Below are positions 16,149 to 24,159 of a stretch of 64,000 nucleotides of DNA, piece by piece; the first letter of the stretch is position 1; the number at the start of each line of letters is the position of its first letter. The DNA comes from Aliisedimentitalea scapharcae. GTDB lineage: Bacteria; Pseudomonadota; Alphaproteobacteria; Rhodobacterales; Rhodobacteraceae. The notes below the pieces were generated by a model, which ran no database searches, had not been told where the DNA came from, and saw only the letters and a list, made by a program, of their open reading frames with translations. Location: contig NZ_CP123584.1 of assembly GCF_045277565.1 (NCBI RefSeq), positions 4,092,001 to 4,156,000 on the forward strand, read 5' to 3'. Both the position numbers and the translations under genes were made by a program.

Positions 16149-17480
16149 TTAGAAACCAGCTTTGCCCGGGTACCAATCAGTGCCGGCAAGCGGAACTTTG
16201 GCCATGGCAGCGGCTTCCATTGTCAGCGCGCACAGATCCTCGGGTTCGAGGTTGTGCAGGTGATTGTGACCACAGGCGCGGGCAATGGTCTGCGCTTCCA
16301 GCGTCATCACCTTGAGATAGTTGCGCAAACGGCGTCCAGCATCAATCGGGTCCAGACGCTGCGACAGTTCCGGCGTCTGGGTGGTGATCCCAGCAGGATC
16401 GAGACCTTCGTGCCAGTCATCATAGGCACCGGTGGTCGAACCCAGTTTCTGGTATTCCTGTTCCCATTTCGGGTCGTTGTCACCAATCGCAACCATTGCC
16501 GCGGTCCCGATCGAGACCGCATCTGCACCCAAGGCAAGCGCCTTGGCCACGTCAGCGCCTGTACGGATACCGCCGGAAATAACCAGCTGCACTTCACGGT
16601 GCACACCCAGATCCTGCAATGCCTGCACCGCGGGACGGATACATGCCAGTGTTGGCAAACCCACATGCTCGATGAACACATCCTGGGTTGCGGCCGTGCC
16701 GCCCTGCATGCCATCCAGAACCACAACGTCTGCGCCTGCTTTTACGGCCAGTGCAGTGTCATAATAGGGACGGGTGCCACCGACTTTGACATAAATCGGC
16801 ACTTCCCAGTTGGTGATTTCACGCAATTCCAGGATTTTGATTTCCAGATCATCCGGACCTGTCCAGTCGGGGTGACGACAGGCCGACCGCTGGTCGATAC
16901 CTTTTGGAAGGGTGCGCATTTCTGCAACCCGGTCAGAGATTTTCTGACCCAGCAACATACCGCCACCGCCGGGTTTGGCACCTTGGCCGACCACGACTTC
17001 GATAGCGTCGGCTTTGCGCAGGTCGTCCGGGTTCATCCCATAACGGCTGGGCAGGTACTGATACACCAACTGGGTGGAGTGGCCGCGCTCTTCGGGGGTC
17101 ATGCCTCCGTCACCGGTGGTGGTCGATGTGCCCGCTGCGGATGCACCACGGCCCAAGGCTTCTTTGGCTGGACCGGACAATGCACCAAAGCTCATGCCTG
17201 CAATGGTGATCGGGATGTCCAGTTGGATCGGCTTTTTGGCAAACCGGGTCCCCAAAGTCACGCTGGTGTCGCATTTTTCGCGATACCCTTCGAGAGGGTA
17301 GCGCGAAACGGATGCGCCAAGAAACAGAAGGTCGTCAAAGTGCGGCACGCGACGTTTAGCGCCGCCACCACGAATGTCGTAGATGCCAGTTGCGGCGGCA
17401 CGGCGGATTTCCGCGTTGATCGGGTTCGAGAACGTGCTCGATTGGATCGGAACCGTGCGTGGGATGCTGTTGTTATCCAT
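16149..17480 (-). CDS. mgsC: N-methylglutamate synthase subunit C (GltB FMN-domain type)
   Basis: 443 residues corresponding to the FMN-binding synthase domain of glutamate synthase. Seen: IAGMSFGALSGPAKEALGRG (about residue 93), STTTGDGGMTPEERG, VVGQGAKPGGGGMLLGQKI, IYVKVGGTRPYYDTALAVKA and the FMN-phosphate segment VVLDGMQGGTAATQD, then LVISGGIRTGADVAKALALG. As part of MgsABC it makes N-methylglutamate from gamma-glutamylmethylamide (or methylamine) and 2-oxoglutarate. It is 17 bp behind mgsB. Ordinary GltB is a single protein of about 1500 residues; here its domains are separate genes, as in methylamine users. Confidence 0.9.
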   Translation of the reverse strand: MDNNSIPRTVPIQSSTFSNPINAEIRRAAATGIYDIRGGGAKRRVPHFDDLLFLGASVSRYPLEGYREKCDTSVTLGTRFAKKPIQLDIPITIAGMSFGALSGPAKEALGRGASAAGTSTTTGDGGMTPEERGHSTQLVYQYLPSRYGMNPDDLRKADAIEVVVGQGAKPGGGGMLLGQKISDRVAEMRTLPKGIDQRSACRHPDWTGPDDLEIKILELREITNWEVPIYVKVGGTRPYYDTALAVKAGADVVVLDGMQGGTAATQDVFIEHVGLPTLACIRPAVQALQDLGVHREVQLVISGGIRTGADVAKALALGADAVSIGTAAMVAIGDNDPKWEQEYQKLGSTTGAYDDWHEGLDPAGITTQTPELSQRLDPIDAGRRLRNYLKVMTLEAQTIARACGHNHLHNLEPEDLCALTMEAAAMAKVPLAGTDWYPGKAGF

Positions 17481-17497
17481 AACTGTGGTCCTTGTCC

Positions 17498-18181
17498 TTA
17501 ATAGGCTTGCGCGTTGTCGACATCAAAGTTGTAGAGCTGACGGGCAGACCCGTAGCGCTTGAACTCTTCGGGTTTTGCGTCGGCACCGGCGCGGGCCAGC
17601 AAATCCTTGAGGATCTCGATATGTTCGGGACGCATCTCTTTTTCGATGCAGTCCGCACCCAGGCTCTTGACCGAACCCCGCACAAAGAAGCGCGCTTCGT
17701 AACAGGAGTCACCCAGCGCATCACCCGCATCACCCAGAACAACCAGGTTTCCGGATTGCCCCATAAAGGCACACATGTGACCGATGTTGCCGTGTACGAC
17801 AATGTCGACACCCTTCATGGAAATCCCGCAACGCGAACTGGCGTTGCCTTTGATGACCAGTAGGCCACCATGCGCGGTTGCACCGGCATATTGGCTGGCA
17901 TCACCTTCGACGATGACCATACCGGACATCATGTTTTCCGCGACACCCGGTCCAACAGACCCTTTGACATGTACCGTCGCCTGCTGGTTCATGCCGGCAC
18001 AGTAATAGCCGGTCGATCCATTGACGGTCACGTTGATCGGGGCATTCAAACCACAGGCAATCGCATGGCTGCCCTTGGGGTTGATGATGTCCCAGTTTTC
18101 GTCAGTGACGTTTTCATTCTGAGCGTGCAGGGTCGAATTCAGACCGCGCAGGCCATCTGCTTCAAGATTGTATGTCTGCAT
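17498..18181 (-). CDS. mgsB: N-methylglutamate synthase subunit B (GltB GXGXG-domain type)
   Basis: 227 residues corresponding to the C-terminal beta-helix (GXGXG) domain of glutamate synthase: VNGSTGYYCAGMNQQATVHV, GSVGPGVAENMMSGMVIVEG, ASQYAGATAHGGLLVIKG and GVDIVVHGNIGHMCAFMGQSG are its repeating glycine-rich turns. It is a structural partner of MgsA and MgsC in N-methylglutamate synthase. Its ATG comes directly after the mgsA stop (TAAGATG), and its ribosome site lies inside the end of mgsA, so the two are translationally coupled. Confidence 0.9.
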   Translation of the reverse strand: MQTYNLEADGLRGLNSTLHAQNENVTDENWDIINPKGSHAIACGLNAPINVTVNGSTGYYCAGMNQQATVHVKGSVGPGVAENMMSGMVIVEGDASQYAGATAHGGLLVIKGNASSRCGISMKGVDIVVHGNIGHMCAFMGQSGNLVVLGDAGDALGDSCYEARFFVRGSVKSLGADCIEKEMRPEHIEILKDLLARAGADAKPEEFKRYGSARQLYNFDVDNAQAY

Positions 18182-18182
18182 C

Positions 18183-19079
18183 TTAGTGGTTCCAGAAGTA
18201 AACGGTTGCGGGTTCGGGCTCCCAGACCTTGGCGTCTTCGATGCCCGGCAGGTTCACCAGTGCGCGGTATTCGGAACCGAAGGCCACATACTGGTCGGTT
18301 TCCGCCATGACCGCCGGCTTGCAGGCGATCGGGTCACGGACCACGCCAAAGCCGTCTTTGGTACCCACAACAAAGTTGAAGAAGCCGTCGAGATCGTCGA
18401 TCGAGCTTTCCAGGGCTTCGCCCAGAGACGCACCATTTTGCATCTTCCAGGTCAGATAGGCGGCACCCACTTCGGTATCGTTCATGGATTCGATCCGAAC
18501 CCCTTCACGCTTCAGCTTGCGGCGCCACGAATTGTGGTTGGAGAGCGATCCGTTGTGCACCAGGCACTGGTCTGTGCCCGTCGAGAACGGGTGCGCACCC
18601 TCGGTTGTCACGGCGGACTCTGTCGCCATGCGGGTATGACCGATACCGTGGGTACCGCCCATTGCAGACACATTAAATCGGGCGGCCACGTCTTTGGGCA
18701 GACCAACTTCCTTGTAGATCTCGATCACGTCACCGGCGGACATGATGCGCAGACCGTCGCGCAAATTCGCCAGAGCGGCGCGCGCCTCTTCCAGCTTGTC
18801 GTGCGGCATATCCAGGATGGCATGCGTGTCGTTGCGACGGAGACCGACAGGCGTGCCAATCGCATCGCTCAGATCATCGGCCAAGGTCGCAAAATCTGCA
18901 TCTGCGTTGTCAGACTGAACAGTCAGCTTAGAGCTGTTGTCGCCGTCTGCACCATAGATCGCAATGCCTGCACTGTCAGGTCCACGATCCGTCATAGTGA
19001 TGAGCATTTCGGTGAGCATTTCGCCCAGCTTTGGCTCAAGAGTTTTGTCTTTTAGAAAAAGACCGACAATCCCGCACAT
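18183..19079 (-). CDS. mgsA: N-methylglutamate synthase subunit A (class II glutamine amidotransferase type)
   Basis: 298 residues of Ntn-hydrolase type. The nucleophile Cys2 follows the initiator Met (MCGIVGLFL), with the substrate segments MTDRGPDSAGIAIYG and GIGHTRMATESAVTTEGAHP. In MgsABC this domain releases the amine from gamma-glutamylmethylamide, in place of the ammonia that glutamine amidotransferases release. The ATG follows CTAGGGAGGCACACCC. It is the first gene of the mgsABC-gmaS transcript, with its own upstream region after the amt terminator. Motifs alone would also allow a general class II amidotransferase; the mgsBC neighbours decide. Confidence 0.9.
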   Translation of the reverse strand: MCGIVGLFLKDKTLEPKLGEMLTEMLITMTDRGPDSAGIAIYGADGDNSSKLTVQSDNADADFATLADDLSDAIGTPVGLRRNDTHAILDMPHDKLEEARAALANLRDGLRIMSAGDVIEIYKEVGLPKDVAARFNVSAMGGTHGIGHTRMATESAVTTEGAHPFSTGTDQCLVHNGSLSNHNSWRRKLKREGVRIESMNDTEVGAAYLTWKMQNGASLGEALESSIDDLDGFFNFVVGTKDGFGVVRDPIACKPAVMAETDQYVAFGSEYRALVNLPGIEDAKVWEPEPATVYFWNH

Positions 19080-19155
19080 GGGTGTGCCTCCCTAGTTTTC
19101 ATCTCGAATCAACGCTAACAGGTCGGCGCGACACTATCAACTGTTATGAAACTTA

Positions 19156-19173
19156 TTTTCCTTAGAAGGAAAA
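19156..19173. promoter_or_regulatory. Palindrome upstream of mgsA
   Basis: TTTTCCTTAGAAGGAAAA has 8-bp arms around a 2-bp centre and lies 77 bp before the mgsA start codon, abutting the amt-operon terminator. On the minus strand TTGATA lies nearer to mgsA with no clear -10. A dimeric regulator site for the mgs operon is the likely meaning. Confidence 0.5.
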
Positions 19174-19199
19174 ACGGGCGCATCGTTTAATGCGCCCGT
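19174..19199 (-). terminator. Rho-independent terminator after the amt operon
   Basis: ACGGGCGCAT and ATGCGCCCGT form a perfect 10-bp stem with a 6-nt loop; TTTTCCTT follows on the minus strand. It lies 15 bp past the 71-residue ORF and separates amt transcription from mgsABC. Confidence 0.9.
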
Positions 19200-19213
19200 C
19201 CAGTGGAGAAATC

Positions 19214-19429
19214 TTAGTATTTCTCAAGTATCTTATGGATTTTCTCTTCGTCACCCATATGTTTAGCCTCTTCCAGGTGCTTGCCCTCTCGGACAAATTG
19301 GATGCGGTGCCACCCAATCCAGAAGGCCACCCCTAAGATCACCATCAGCACTTCGCTTCCCTGGAAGGGATAGACGGGGCCGACATCCGCCAGATCCACA
19401 GCCCAGCTTTCGTAACCAATCGTAGACAT
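19214..19429 (-). CDS. Small single-span membrane protein linked to Amt
   Basis: 71 residues, not recognised as a named family. It is acidic and aromatic at the N terminus (YESWAVDLADVGPVYPFQG), with one probable membrane segment (VLMVILGVAFWIGWHRIQFV, about residues 27-46). A charged cytoplasmic-looking tail follows (GKHLEEAKHMGDEEKIHKIL). A strong ribosome site (TTAAGGAGAATCAAA) precedes the ATG, it starts 27 bp after the amt stop, and a terminator follows, so it is very likely real and made together with Amt. A role as an Amt accessory or regulator is inference from this context. Confidence 0.75.
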   Translation of the reverse strand: MSTIGYESWAVDLADVGPVYPFQGSEVLMVILGVAFWIGWHRIQFVREGKHLEEAKHMGDEEKIHKILEKY

Positions 19430-19456
19430 TTTGATTCTCCTTAACTTGCTGTGATT

Positions 19457-20815
19457 TTATTGACCGGCCAGAGCGGCCTTGTCGGCGGCAATGATTTCGG
19501 CTTTTGCGTCTTCGTAAGCGTGGTGCTCAGCGTAATCGAGACCTTGCAACTCCACCTCTTCGGGGATCCGCAACACGCCAGCTGCGGCCTGCATCTTGGA
19601 CACGATGAAGGCAGGCAACCACCCCAGGACAAAGAACATGATAAAGGCACCAACAGTCTGACCGATCGGGTTGATCGCCGCGTACCCTTCAAACGGCGAA
19701 CTCGGAACGCCCCAGAGCAGGAAACCCGCGATGATCAGACCAACCACACCAGAGTACCCGTGTACCGCAACTGCGCCCACAGCATCATCCAGCTTGAACT
19801 TGCGCTCGACCCAATAGTGCAGCTTGTAGACGATGACGACACCGACAGCGCCAACCAGCATGGCCTGGATCGGATGATACAGATCGTTGCCCGCAGATGC
19901 GGTGATGATACCCGCGAGACCACCCGAGAACGTCCAGAACGCGTCGCCCTTGGACACCACATAGGCCGCCATCAGACCGCCGGACAGCGACATGAGGAAG
20001 TTGAAGGTGATCGCCGACAGCGATGTAGGAGCCAAATAGATATTGGTTGCAGTCCACGTGGTTCCAACGATTTCGCCACCGATTACTTCGGGTGAAATCA
20101 AAGGCACGTTACAGGCCGCATAGAAGCCCCAGAAGCCCGAATAGATCAGAAAGATACCGATCGTCAGCATCCACGGATTATGAGGCGGAATATCACGCGG
20201 CGTGCCGTCGGGGGCAAATTTGCCGATCCGTGGACCCAGCACCATGATCACACCCAATGCATAACCACCGGCAATCGCATGGATAACACCGGATGCATAG
20301 GCATCGTGGTAACCCAGTTCACGCACCATCCAACCCGCATAGTGCCAGCCCCATGCCGCATCAATGATCCAGAACACCGAGCCGATCAAAACTGCGTGGA
20401 CCCACAGCGCCGAAGACCGGATCCGTTCAATCACTGCCCCGGACACGATTGACGCCGCAGTCCAGGAGAACAGAAGGAATGCAGCCCAGAACACACCGGT
20501 GATTCGATCAGCCAGGTTGGTGCCCATGGTTTCCGACCACGGCAGATTCGCCGGTGCCAAATCCTGGTTCAAGCCGCCAAAGAACGGGAAATCCGGAAAC
20601 GCCCAGTAGATCCACCACCCAAAGAAGAAAAAAGTCACCGTGACCAACGGAATGATCATGATGTTTTTCATCAATGTGTGCATATGATTACGATGACGGC
20701 TCGCGCCGACTTCGTACATGCAGAACCCGACGTGAATCAGGAACATGAAAACAACTGTCACCCAGTAGTAAAACTCGGTGAATATCGTTGTAAGCGCATT
20801 TAAATTACCATCCAC
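19457..20815 (-). CDS. amt: Ammonium transporter (Amt family)
   Basis: 452 residues with eleven or so hydrophobic segments. It contains the Amt pore features: GVIHAIAGGYALGVI with the first pore His, the Trp/Phe-rich FWIIDAAWGWHYAGW, and AVHGYSGVVGLIIAGFLLWG with the second pore His. It carries ammonium, or methylammonium, across the inner membrane, which fits the methylamine genes around it. The start is GTG: CAGGGAGGGCTAAAA precedes it, and the ATG four bases further in is out of frame. The promoter region has a TTGACA 94 bp upstream and an AGAAATTC box, like dmmD and tmm. Confidence 0.9.
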   Translation of the reverse strand: MDGNLNALTTIFTEFYYWVTVVFMFLIHVGFCMYEVGASRHRNHMHTLMKNIMIIPLVTVTFFFFGWWIYWAFPDFPFFGGLNQDLAPANLPWSETMGTNLADRITGVFWAAFLLFSWTAASIVSGAVIERIRSSALWVHAVLIGSVFWIIDAAWGWHYAGWMVRELGYHDAYASGVIHAIAGGYALGVIMVLGPRIGKFAPDGTPRDIPPHNPWMLTIGIFLIYSGFWGFYAACNVPLISPEVIGGEIVGTTWTATNIYLAPTSLSAITFNFLMSLSGGLMAAYVVSKGDAFWTFSGGLAGIITASAGNDLYHPIQAMLVGAVGVVIVYKLHYWVERKFKLDDAVGAVAVHGYSGVVGLIIAGFLLWGVPSSPFEGYAAINPIGQTVGAFIMFFVLGWLPAFIVSKMQAAAGVLRIPEEVELQGLDYAEHHAYEDAKAEIIAADKAALAGQ

Positions 20816-20903
20816 TTTTAGCCCTCCCTGTTGGCTGTTTGATGGGCATTTTGCCTCTTGGTGAAAAAATATTCTTGAAACATTGCGCGACGAAAGCTGA
20901 ATG

Positions 20904-20946
20904 TGTCAACAATCATGTGAAAAAAAGTTCACTTTCAGGAATTTCT
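20904..20946 (-). promoter_or_regulatory. Candidate amt promoter with AGAAATTC box
   Basis: On the minus strand AGAAATTC (20946-20939) lies 37 nt before a consensus TTGACA (20909-20904), which is 94 nt before the amt GTG. The same box-plus-TTGAC layout with similar distance to the start codon occurs at dmmD and tmm. The spacing between box and TTGAC is 7 nt longer here. No good -10 is visible. Confidence 0.5.
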
Positions 20947-21128
20947 TGGCACCCAAATAACGCCCCGATCGCGATGCCTGATTCTGTAGCAACCCTGGGA
21001 AAAACCGAATCGGGGCACCTTCTGCGCATCGACAGCGAACCGACATCTCCAGCCCCTAAAGACGCTGTTCGGTGAGGATCCTGGTGTTTCCGTGGCTTTG
21101 ACCTGGGCCAAGCATGAAGACACCCCAA

Positions 21129-21197
21129 CAGGAAACATCTGGTTCAAACTGGTCTAAAGTCCCCTTGCAGGAAACATCTGGTCCAAACTGGTCCAAA
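21129..21197. repeat. Two 30-bp direct repeats upstream of dmmDABC
   Basis: Copies at 21129-21158 and 21168-21197 begin CAGGAAACATCTGGT, differ at two positions, and have a period of 39 bp. Each copy holds two TGGTYC half-sites in direct orientation. They lie about 160-230 bp before the dmmD start in the amt/dmmD divergent gap. They look like tandem regulator sites and not a mobile element. Confidence 0.7.
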
Positions 21198-21234
21198 ACA
21201 CCCCTGCAAGTTACCGCGCAACCAGACCCTTAAG

Positions 21235-21318
21235 AGAAATTCTTTTTCCTGATGGGAATAATTATTGACAATCACAGGGCTCAAAGGGCTAACTGGCCTA
21301 GACCAAAATGAACCAAAC
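21235..21318 (+). promoter_or_regulatory. dmmD promoter region, shared design with tmm
   Basis: AGAAATTC (21235-21242) is followed 30 nt on by TTGACA (21265-21270), then ACAGG..TCAAA, then GACCAAAATGAACCAAAC (21301-21318). The start codon is 91 nt after TTGACA. The tmm promoter shows the same parts in the same order with the same 30-nt distance. The -10 (GCTAAC or CTAACT) is poor, which suits an activated promoter. Confidence 0.65.
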
Positions 21319-21355
21319 GTGGATTCTGGTACCACGCGAACAGGGAGATAACAAA

Positions 21356-22501
21356 ATGGCCATCATCTGGCGGACTTCGGCGCTGGCACAGCGTCACAGG
21401 GAAATCGGCGCCGAGCTTGAGGACTGGAATGGGATGGGAACCGCCTGGTTCTATGATCACACGCCGGAACGCGCCAAAGCCGATTATGAAGCGATCCGGA
21501 CCAAAGCCGGGCTGATGGATGTCTCTGGCCTGAAAAAAGTTCACGTTGTTGGCGAACATGCCGCCCAGGTCATCGACCGTGTCACCACCCGCAATGTCGA
21601 AAAGATCATGCCTGGACGCTCGACCTATGCCTCGATCCTGAATGATCAGGGCAAATTCGTCGATGACTGTATTATCTACCGCCTCTCGGTCAACAGTTGG
21701 ATGGTCGTGCACGGCACTGGCACCGGCATGGAACAGCTGAGCACCGTAGCCGCCTCAAAAAACTGTGCGGTGATCTTTGACGACAACATGCATGACATGT
21801 CGCTACAGGGTCCGGTTGCCGTTGATTTCCTGGCAAAACATATCCCCGGCATTCGGGATCTGACCTATTTCGGCATCATGCAGACCAAATTGTTCGGCTG
21901 CCCCGTGATGATCTCGCGCACCGGCTATACCGGCGAACGCGGATATGAGATTTTCTGCCAATCCAAAGACGCCGTTCACCTGTGGGACAACATCCTGTCG
22001 GATGGCGCAGACATGGGCATCGTGCCGGTTCAGTTTTCGACCCTCGATCTGCTGCGCACCGAAAGCTATCTGTTGTTCTATCCGGGCGACAATTCGGAAA
22101 CCTATCCGTTTGACGGCGAAACCTGTGGTGATACGCTGTGGGAACTGGGTCTGGAATTCACCGTCTCCCCCGGCAAAACCGGATTTATCGGTGCCGAAAA
22201 CCACTACGCAGCCCAAGGCAACGAACGGTTCAAGATCTACGGCGTGATGCTGGAGGGAACCACACCCGCCGACGAAGGCGCGGACCTGCTGCAGAACGGC
22301 GAAAAGGTCGGCGTGGTCACTTATGGAATGTACTCCGAGGTGAACAGCCACAACGTCGGCATTGCACGCATGCCGGTTGCTTGCGCCTCGCCCGGCACAG
22401 CGCTGACCGTCCGTAACGGTGATGGCACCGAGATTGCAGCAACAGCCGAAGAGATGCCCTTCTACGACAAGGACAAAGCCGTCCGTACCGCAAAGGGCTG
22501 A
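21356..22501 (+). CDS. dmmD: Dimethylamine monooxygenase subunit D (GcvT-like, tetrahydrofolate-linked)
   Basis: 381 residues of the GcvT/aminomethyltransferase fold: TAWFYDHTPERAKADYEAIR, AGLMDVSGLKKVHVVGEHAA, VMISRTGYTGERGYEIFC (about residue 185), VQFSTLDLLRTESYLLF and GKTGFIGAENHYAAQGN. It resembles the T-protein-like subunit of the heme-dependent oxidative N-demethylase, thought to place the released C1 unit on tetrahydrofolate. The ATG at 21356 follows CAGGGAGATAACAAA; an ATG 16 codons upstream lies inside the promoter region and lacks a site. It is the first gene of dmmDABC. Confidence 0.88.
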   Translation: MAIIWRTSALAQRHREIGAELEDWNGMGTAWFYDHTPERAKADYEAIRTKAGLMDVSGLKKVHVVGEHAAQVIDRVTTRNVEKIMPGRSTYASILNDQGKFVDDCIIYRLSVNSWMVVHGTGTGMEQLSTVAASKNCAVIFDDNMHDMSLQGPVAVDFLAKHIPGIRDLTYFGIMQTKLFGCPVMISRTGYTGERGYEIFCQSKDAVHLWDNILSDGADMGIVPVQFSTLDLLRTESYLLFYPGDNSETYPFDGETCGDTLWELGLEFTVSPGKTGFIGAENHYAAQGNERFKIYGVMLEGTTPADEGADLLQNGEKVGVVTYGMYSEVNSHNVGIARMPVACASPGTALTVRNGDGTEIAATAEEMPFYDKDKAVRTAKG

Positions 22502-22570
22502 CCCGGATCCCGAGCGTCCCCATCCGGGGGGCGCTCGCTTTCGTCAATCCGACCGTAGGAACAGACCCAC

Positions 22571-23182
22571 ATGTCGAAAACCGTATTTCCCCCCTCGATC
22601 AACAGCCGCCCGGTTTACGGCGAGCTTGAGGTGCGTCCGGGCAAACACCATTTGATGATCGCCGATGCGACCGGTGCCGAGGCCATTCTTGACCTGGCCA
22701 AGGATGCCCCCGCCGATCTCTGGGCCAAAACGCACATTATCTATATCCCCAAGGACACCGGTGAAAGATACACCGGTGAGCTCAAGGCCCTGACCCCCGC
22801 GCAAATGTATGTTGGCCCATCTTATGAAGCCGCAAAACAGCGCATCACCGATACTTTTGCCAAGGCGCACATGGGCCTTCAGGTCTATCTGACCGGCACC
22901 GAAGGTGTGATGGGCCAAGCCATGGCTGCCGCCATCGCTGCGGGTATTCCGCACACAGCCATTCAGACAGAACACCGCGGATCAACCGCACGCCGCATGC
23001 AATGTGTGCACTGCAAAGGCATCACCGAAGACGTGACCACCGACCCGTTCGTGTGTTCGCACTGCGGCCTGAATCTGTTCGTGCGTGATCACTATTCCCG
23101 TCGCCTGGCCGCATTCCAGGGTGTCTGCATCGACGCCGAAGACCCCGGCAACGTCCCCCCGCAAGTGGAGGTGTTCAAATGA
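22571..23182 (+). CDS. dmmA: Dimethylamine monooxygenase subunit A
   Basis: 203 residues. The C-terminal quarter carries a zinc-ribbon-like Cys pair set: CVHC near residue 144 and CSHC near residue 161, followed by GLNLFVRDHYSRRLAAFQGV. The N-terminal part (INSRPVYGELEVRPGKHHL, VYLTGTEGVMGQAMAAAIAAG) has an alpha/beta look. It is the small subunit of the dmm complex. Its position between the GcvT-like dmmD and the reductase dmmB is the known order of this operon. It overlaps dmmB by four bases (ATGA). The ribosome site is TAGGAACAG. Confidence 0.85.
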   Translation: MSKTVFPPSINSRPVYGELEVRPGKHHLMIADATGAEAILDLAKDAPADLWAKTHIIYIPKDTGERYTGELKALTPAQMYVGPSYEAAKQRITDTFAKAHMGLQVYLTGTEGVMGQAMAAAIAAGIPHTAIQTEHRGSTARRMQCVHCKGITEDVTTDPFVCSHCGLNLFVRDHYSRRLAAFQGVCIDAEDPGNVPPQVEVFK

Positions 23183-24144
23183 GCGCAGGAACAGCCAAAA
23201 TCAATGTCACCGTAGCCGAAGTCAAACCGATCAACGACCTTGTGACCCGGTTCAAATTTGTCCGCACCGGCGGCGGTGAACTGCCCACCTTCTCTGGCGG
23301 TGCACACACGGTTGTCGAGATGCAAGACGGAAGCACGACGCGCCTGAACCCATACTCGCTGATGTCCGATCCGGCCGATCGCGGGGCCTATATGGTCTCG
23401 GTCCGCCGCGACGACGAAGGCCGCGGTGGATCGCTATTCATGCACAACAATGTCCGTGAAGGCATGGAGATGGTGATTTCCAACCCGGTGAACCTGTTTT
23501 CGCTGGATCTGCGCGCCAAAAAACACCTGATGCTGGCTGGTGGCATCGGCATCACACCTTTTGTCGCCCAAATGGCCCAGCTGTCGCATACCAATGGCTT
23601 GTTCGAGCTGCACTACTCGGTCCGCACCGCATCGCTGGGCACCTATGCCGAGGAGTTGAGCGAACAATACGCCAACAAGGTACACATCTATCACGATGAT
23701 CAGAACGAGCGCATAGATCTGGAAACCTTGCTGGATGGGCAGCCATTGGGCACCCATATCTATGTTTGTGGCCCCAAGGGCATGATCGAATGGGTTCACA
23801 AGACTGCCGAAGAACTGGGCTGGCCCCGAGAAGCCGTTCATTCCGAAGAATTCCTTGCACCTGCTTCCGGCAAACCGTTTGAAGTGAAGTTGGCCCAGTC
23901 CAACAAGATCATTCAGGTCGGCGAACACCAGTCACTGCTCGAAGCTTTGGAAGCCAACGATGTGGATGCGCCCTATCTGTGTCGTGGTGGCGCATGCGGC
24001 CAGTGCGAAACCACGGTTGTCGAATGTGATGGCAAGCTGGTCCACTATGACCATTGGCTGACAGACGAACAACGCGAAGGCGGCAAGCTTATCATGCCCT
24101 GCGTGTCGCGGTTCGAGGGCAAGACACTGGTTCTGGACCGGTAA
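23179..24144 (+). CDS. dmmB: Dimethylamine monooxygenase reductase subunit (FMN / 2Fe-2S)
   Basis: 321 residues, a phthalate-dioxygenase-reductase/vanillate-demethylase-reductase-type protein. The N-terminal flavin-binding barrel (LNPYSLMSDPADRGAYMVSV, about residues 55-75) is followed by a nucleotide-binding domain (HLMLAGGIGITPFVAQM, about residue 115; HIYVCGPKGMIEWV) and a C-terminal plant-type ferredoxin with CRGGACGQC plus a distal Cys (IMPCVSRFEG). It passes electrons from NAD(P)H to the haem subunit DmmC. It overlaps dmmA and lies 15 bp before dmmC. Confidence 0.9.
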   Translation: MSAGTAKINVTVAEVKPINDLVTRFKFVRTGGGELPTFSGGAHTVVEMQDGSTTRLNPYSLMSDPADRGAYMVSVRRDDEGRGGSLFMHNNVREGMEMVISNPVNLFSLDLRAKKHLMLAGGIGITPFVAQMAQLSHTNGLFELHYSVRTASLGTYAEELSEQYANKVHIYHDDQNERIDLETLLDGQPLGTHIYVCGPKGMIEWVHKTAEELGWPREAVHSEEFLAPASGKPFEVKLAQSNKIIQVGEHQSLLEALEANDVDAPYLCRGGACGQCETTVVECDGKLVHYDHWLTDEQREGGKLIMPCVSRFEGKTLVLDR

Positions 24145-24159
24145 GGGAGAGATGACGCA

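Noticed and set aside
20839..21075. A 78-codon plus-strand frame in the amt/dmmD gap
   Set aside because: No ribosome site or recognisable sequence, and it overlaps the candidate amt promoter.
21129..21197. CRISPR array
   Set aside because: Only two 30-bp copies with a 9-bp spacer and no cas genes; these are better read as tandem operator sites.
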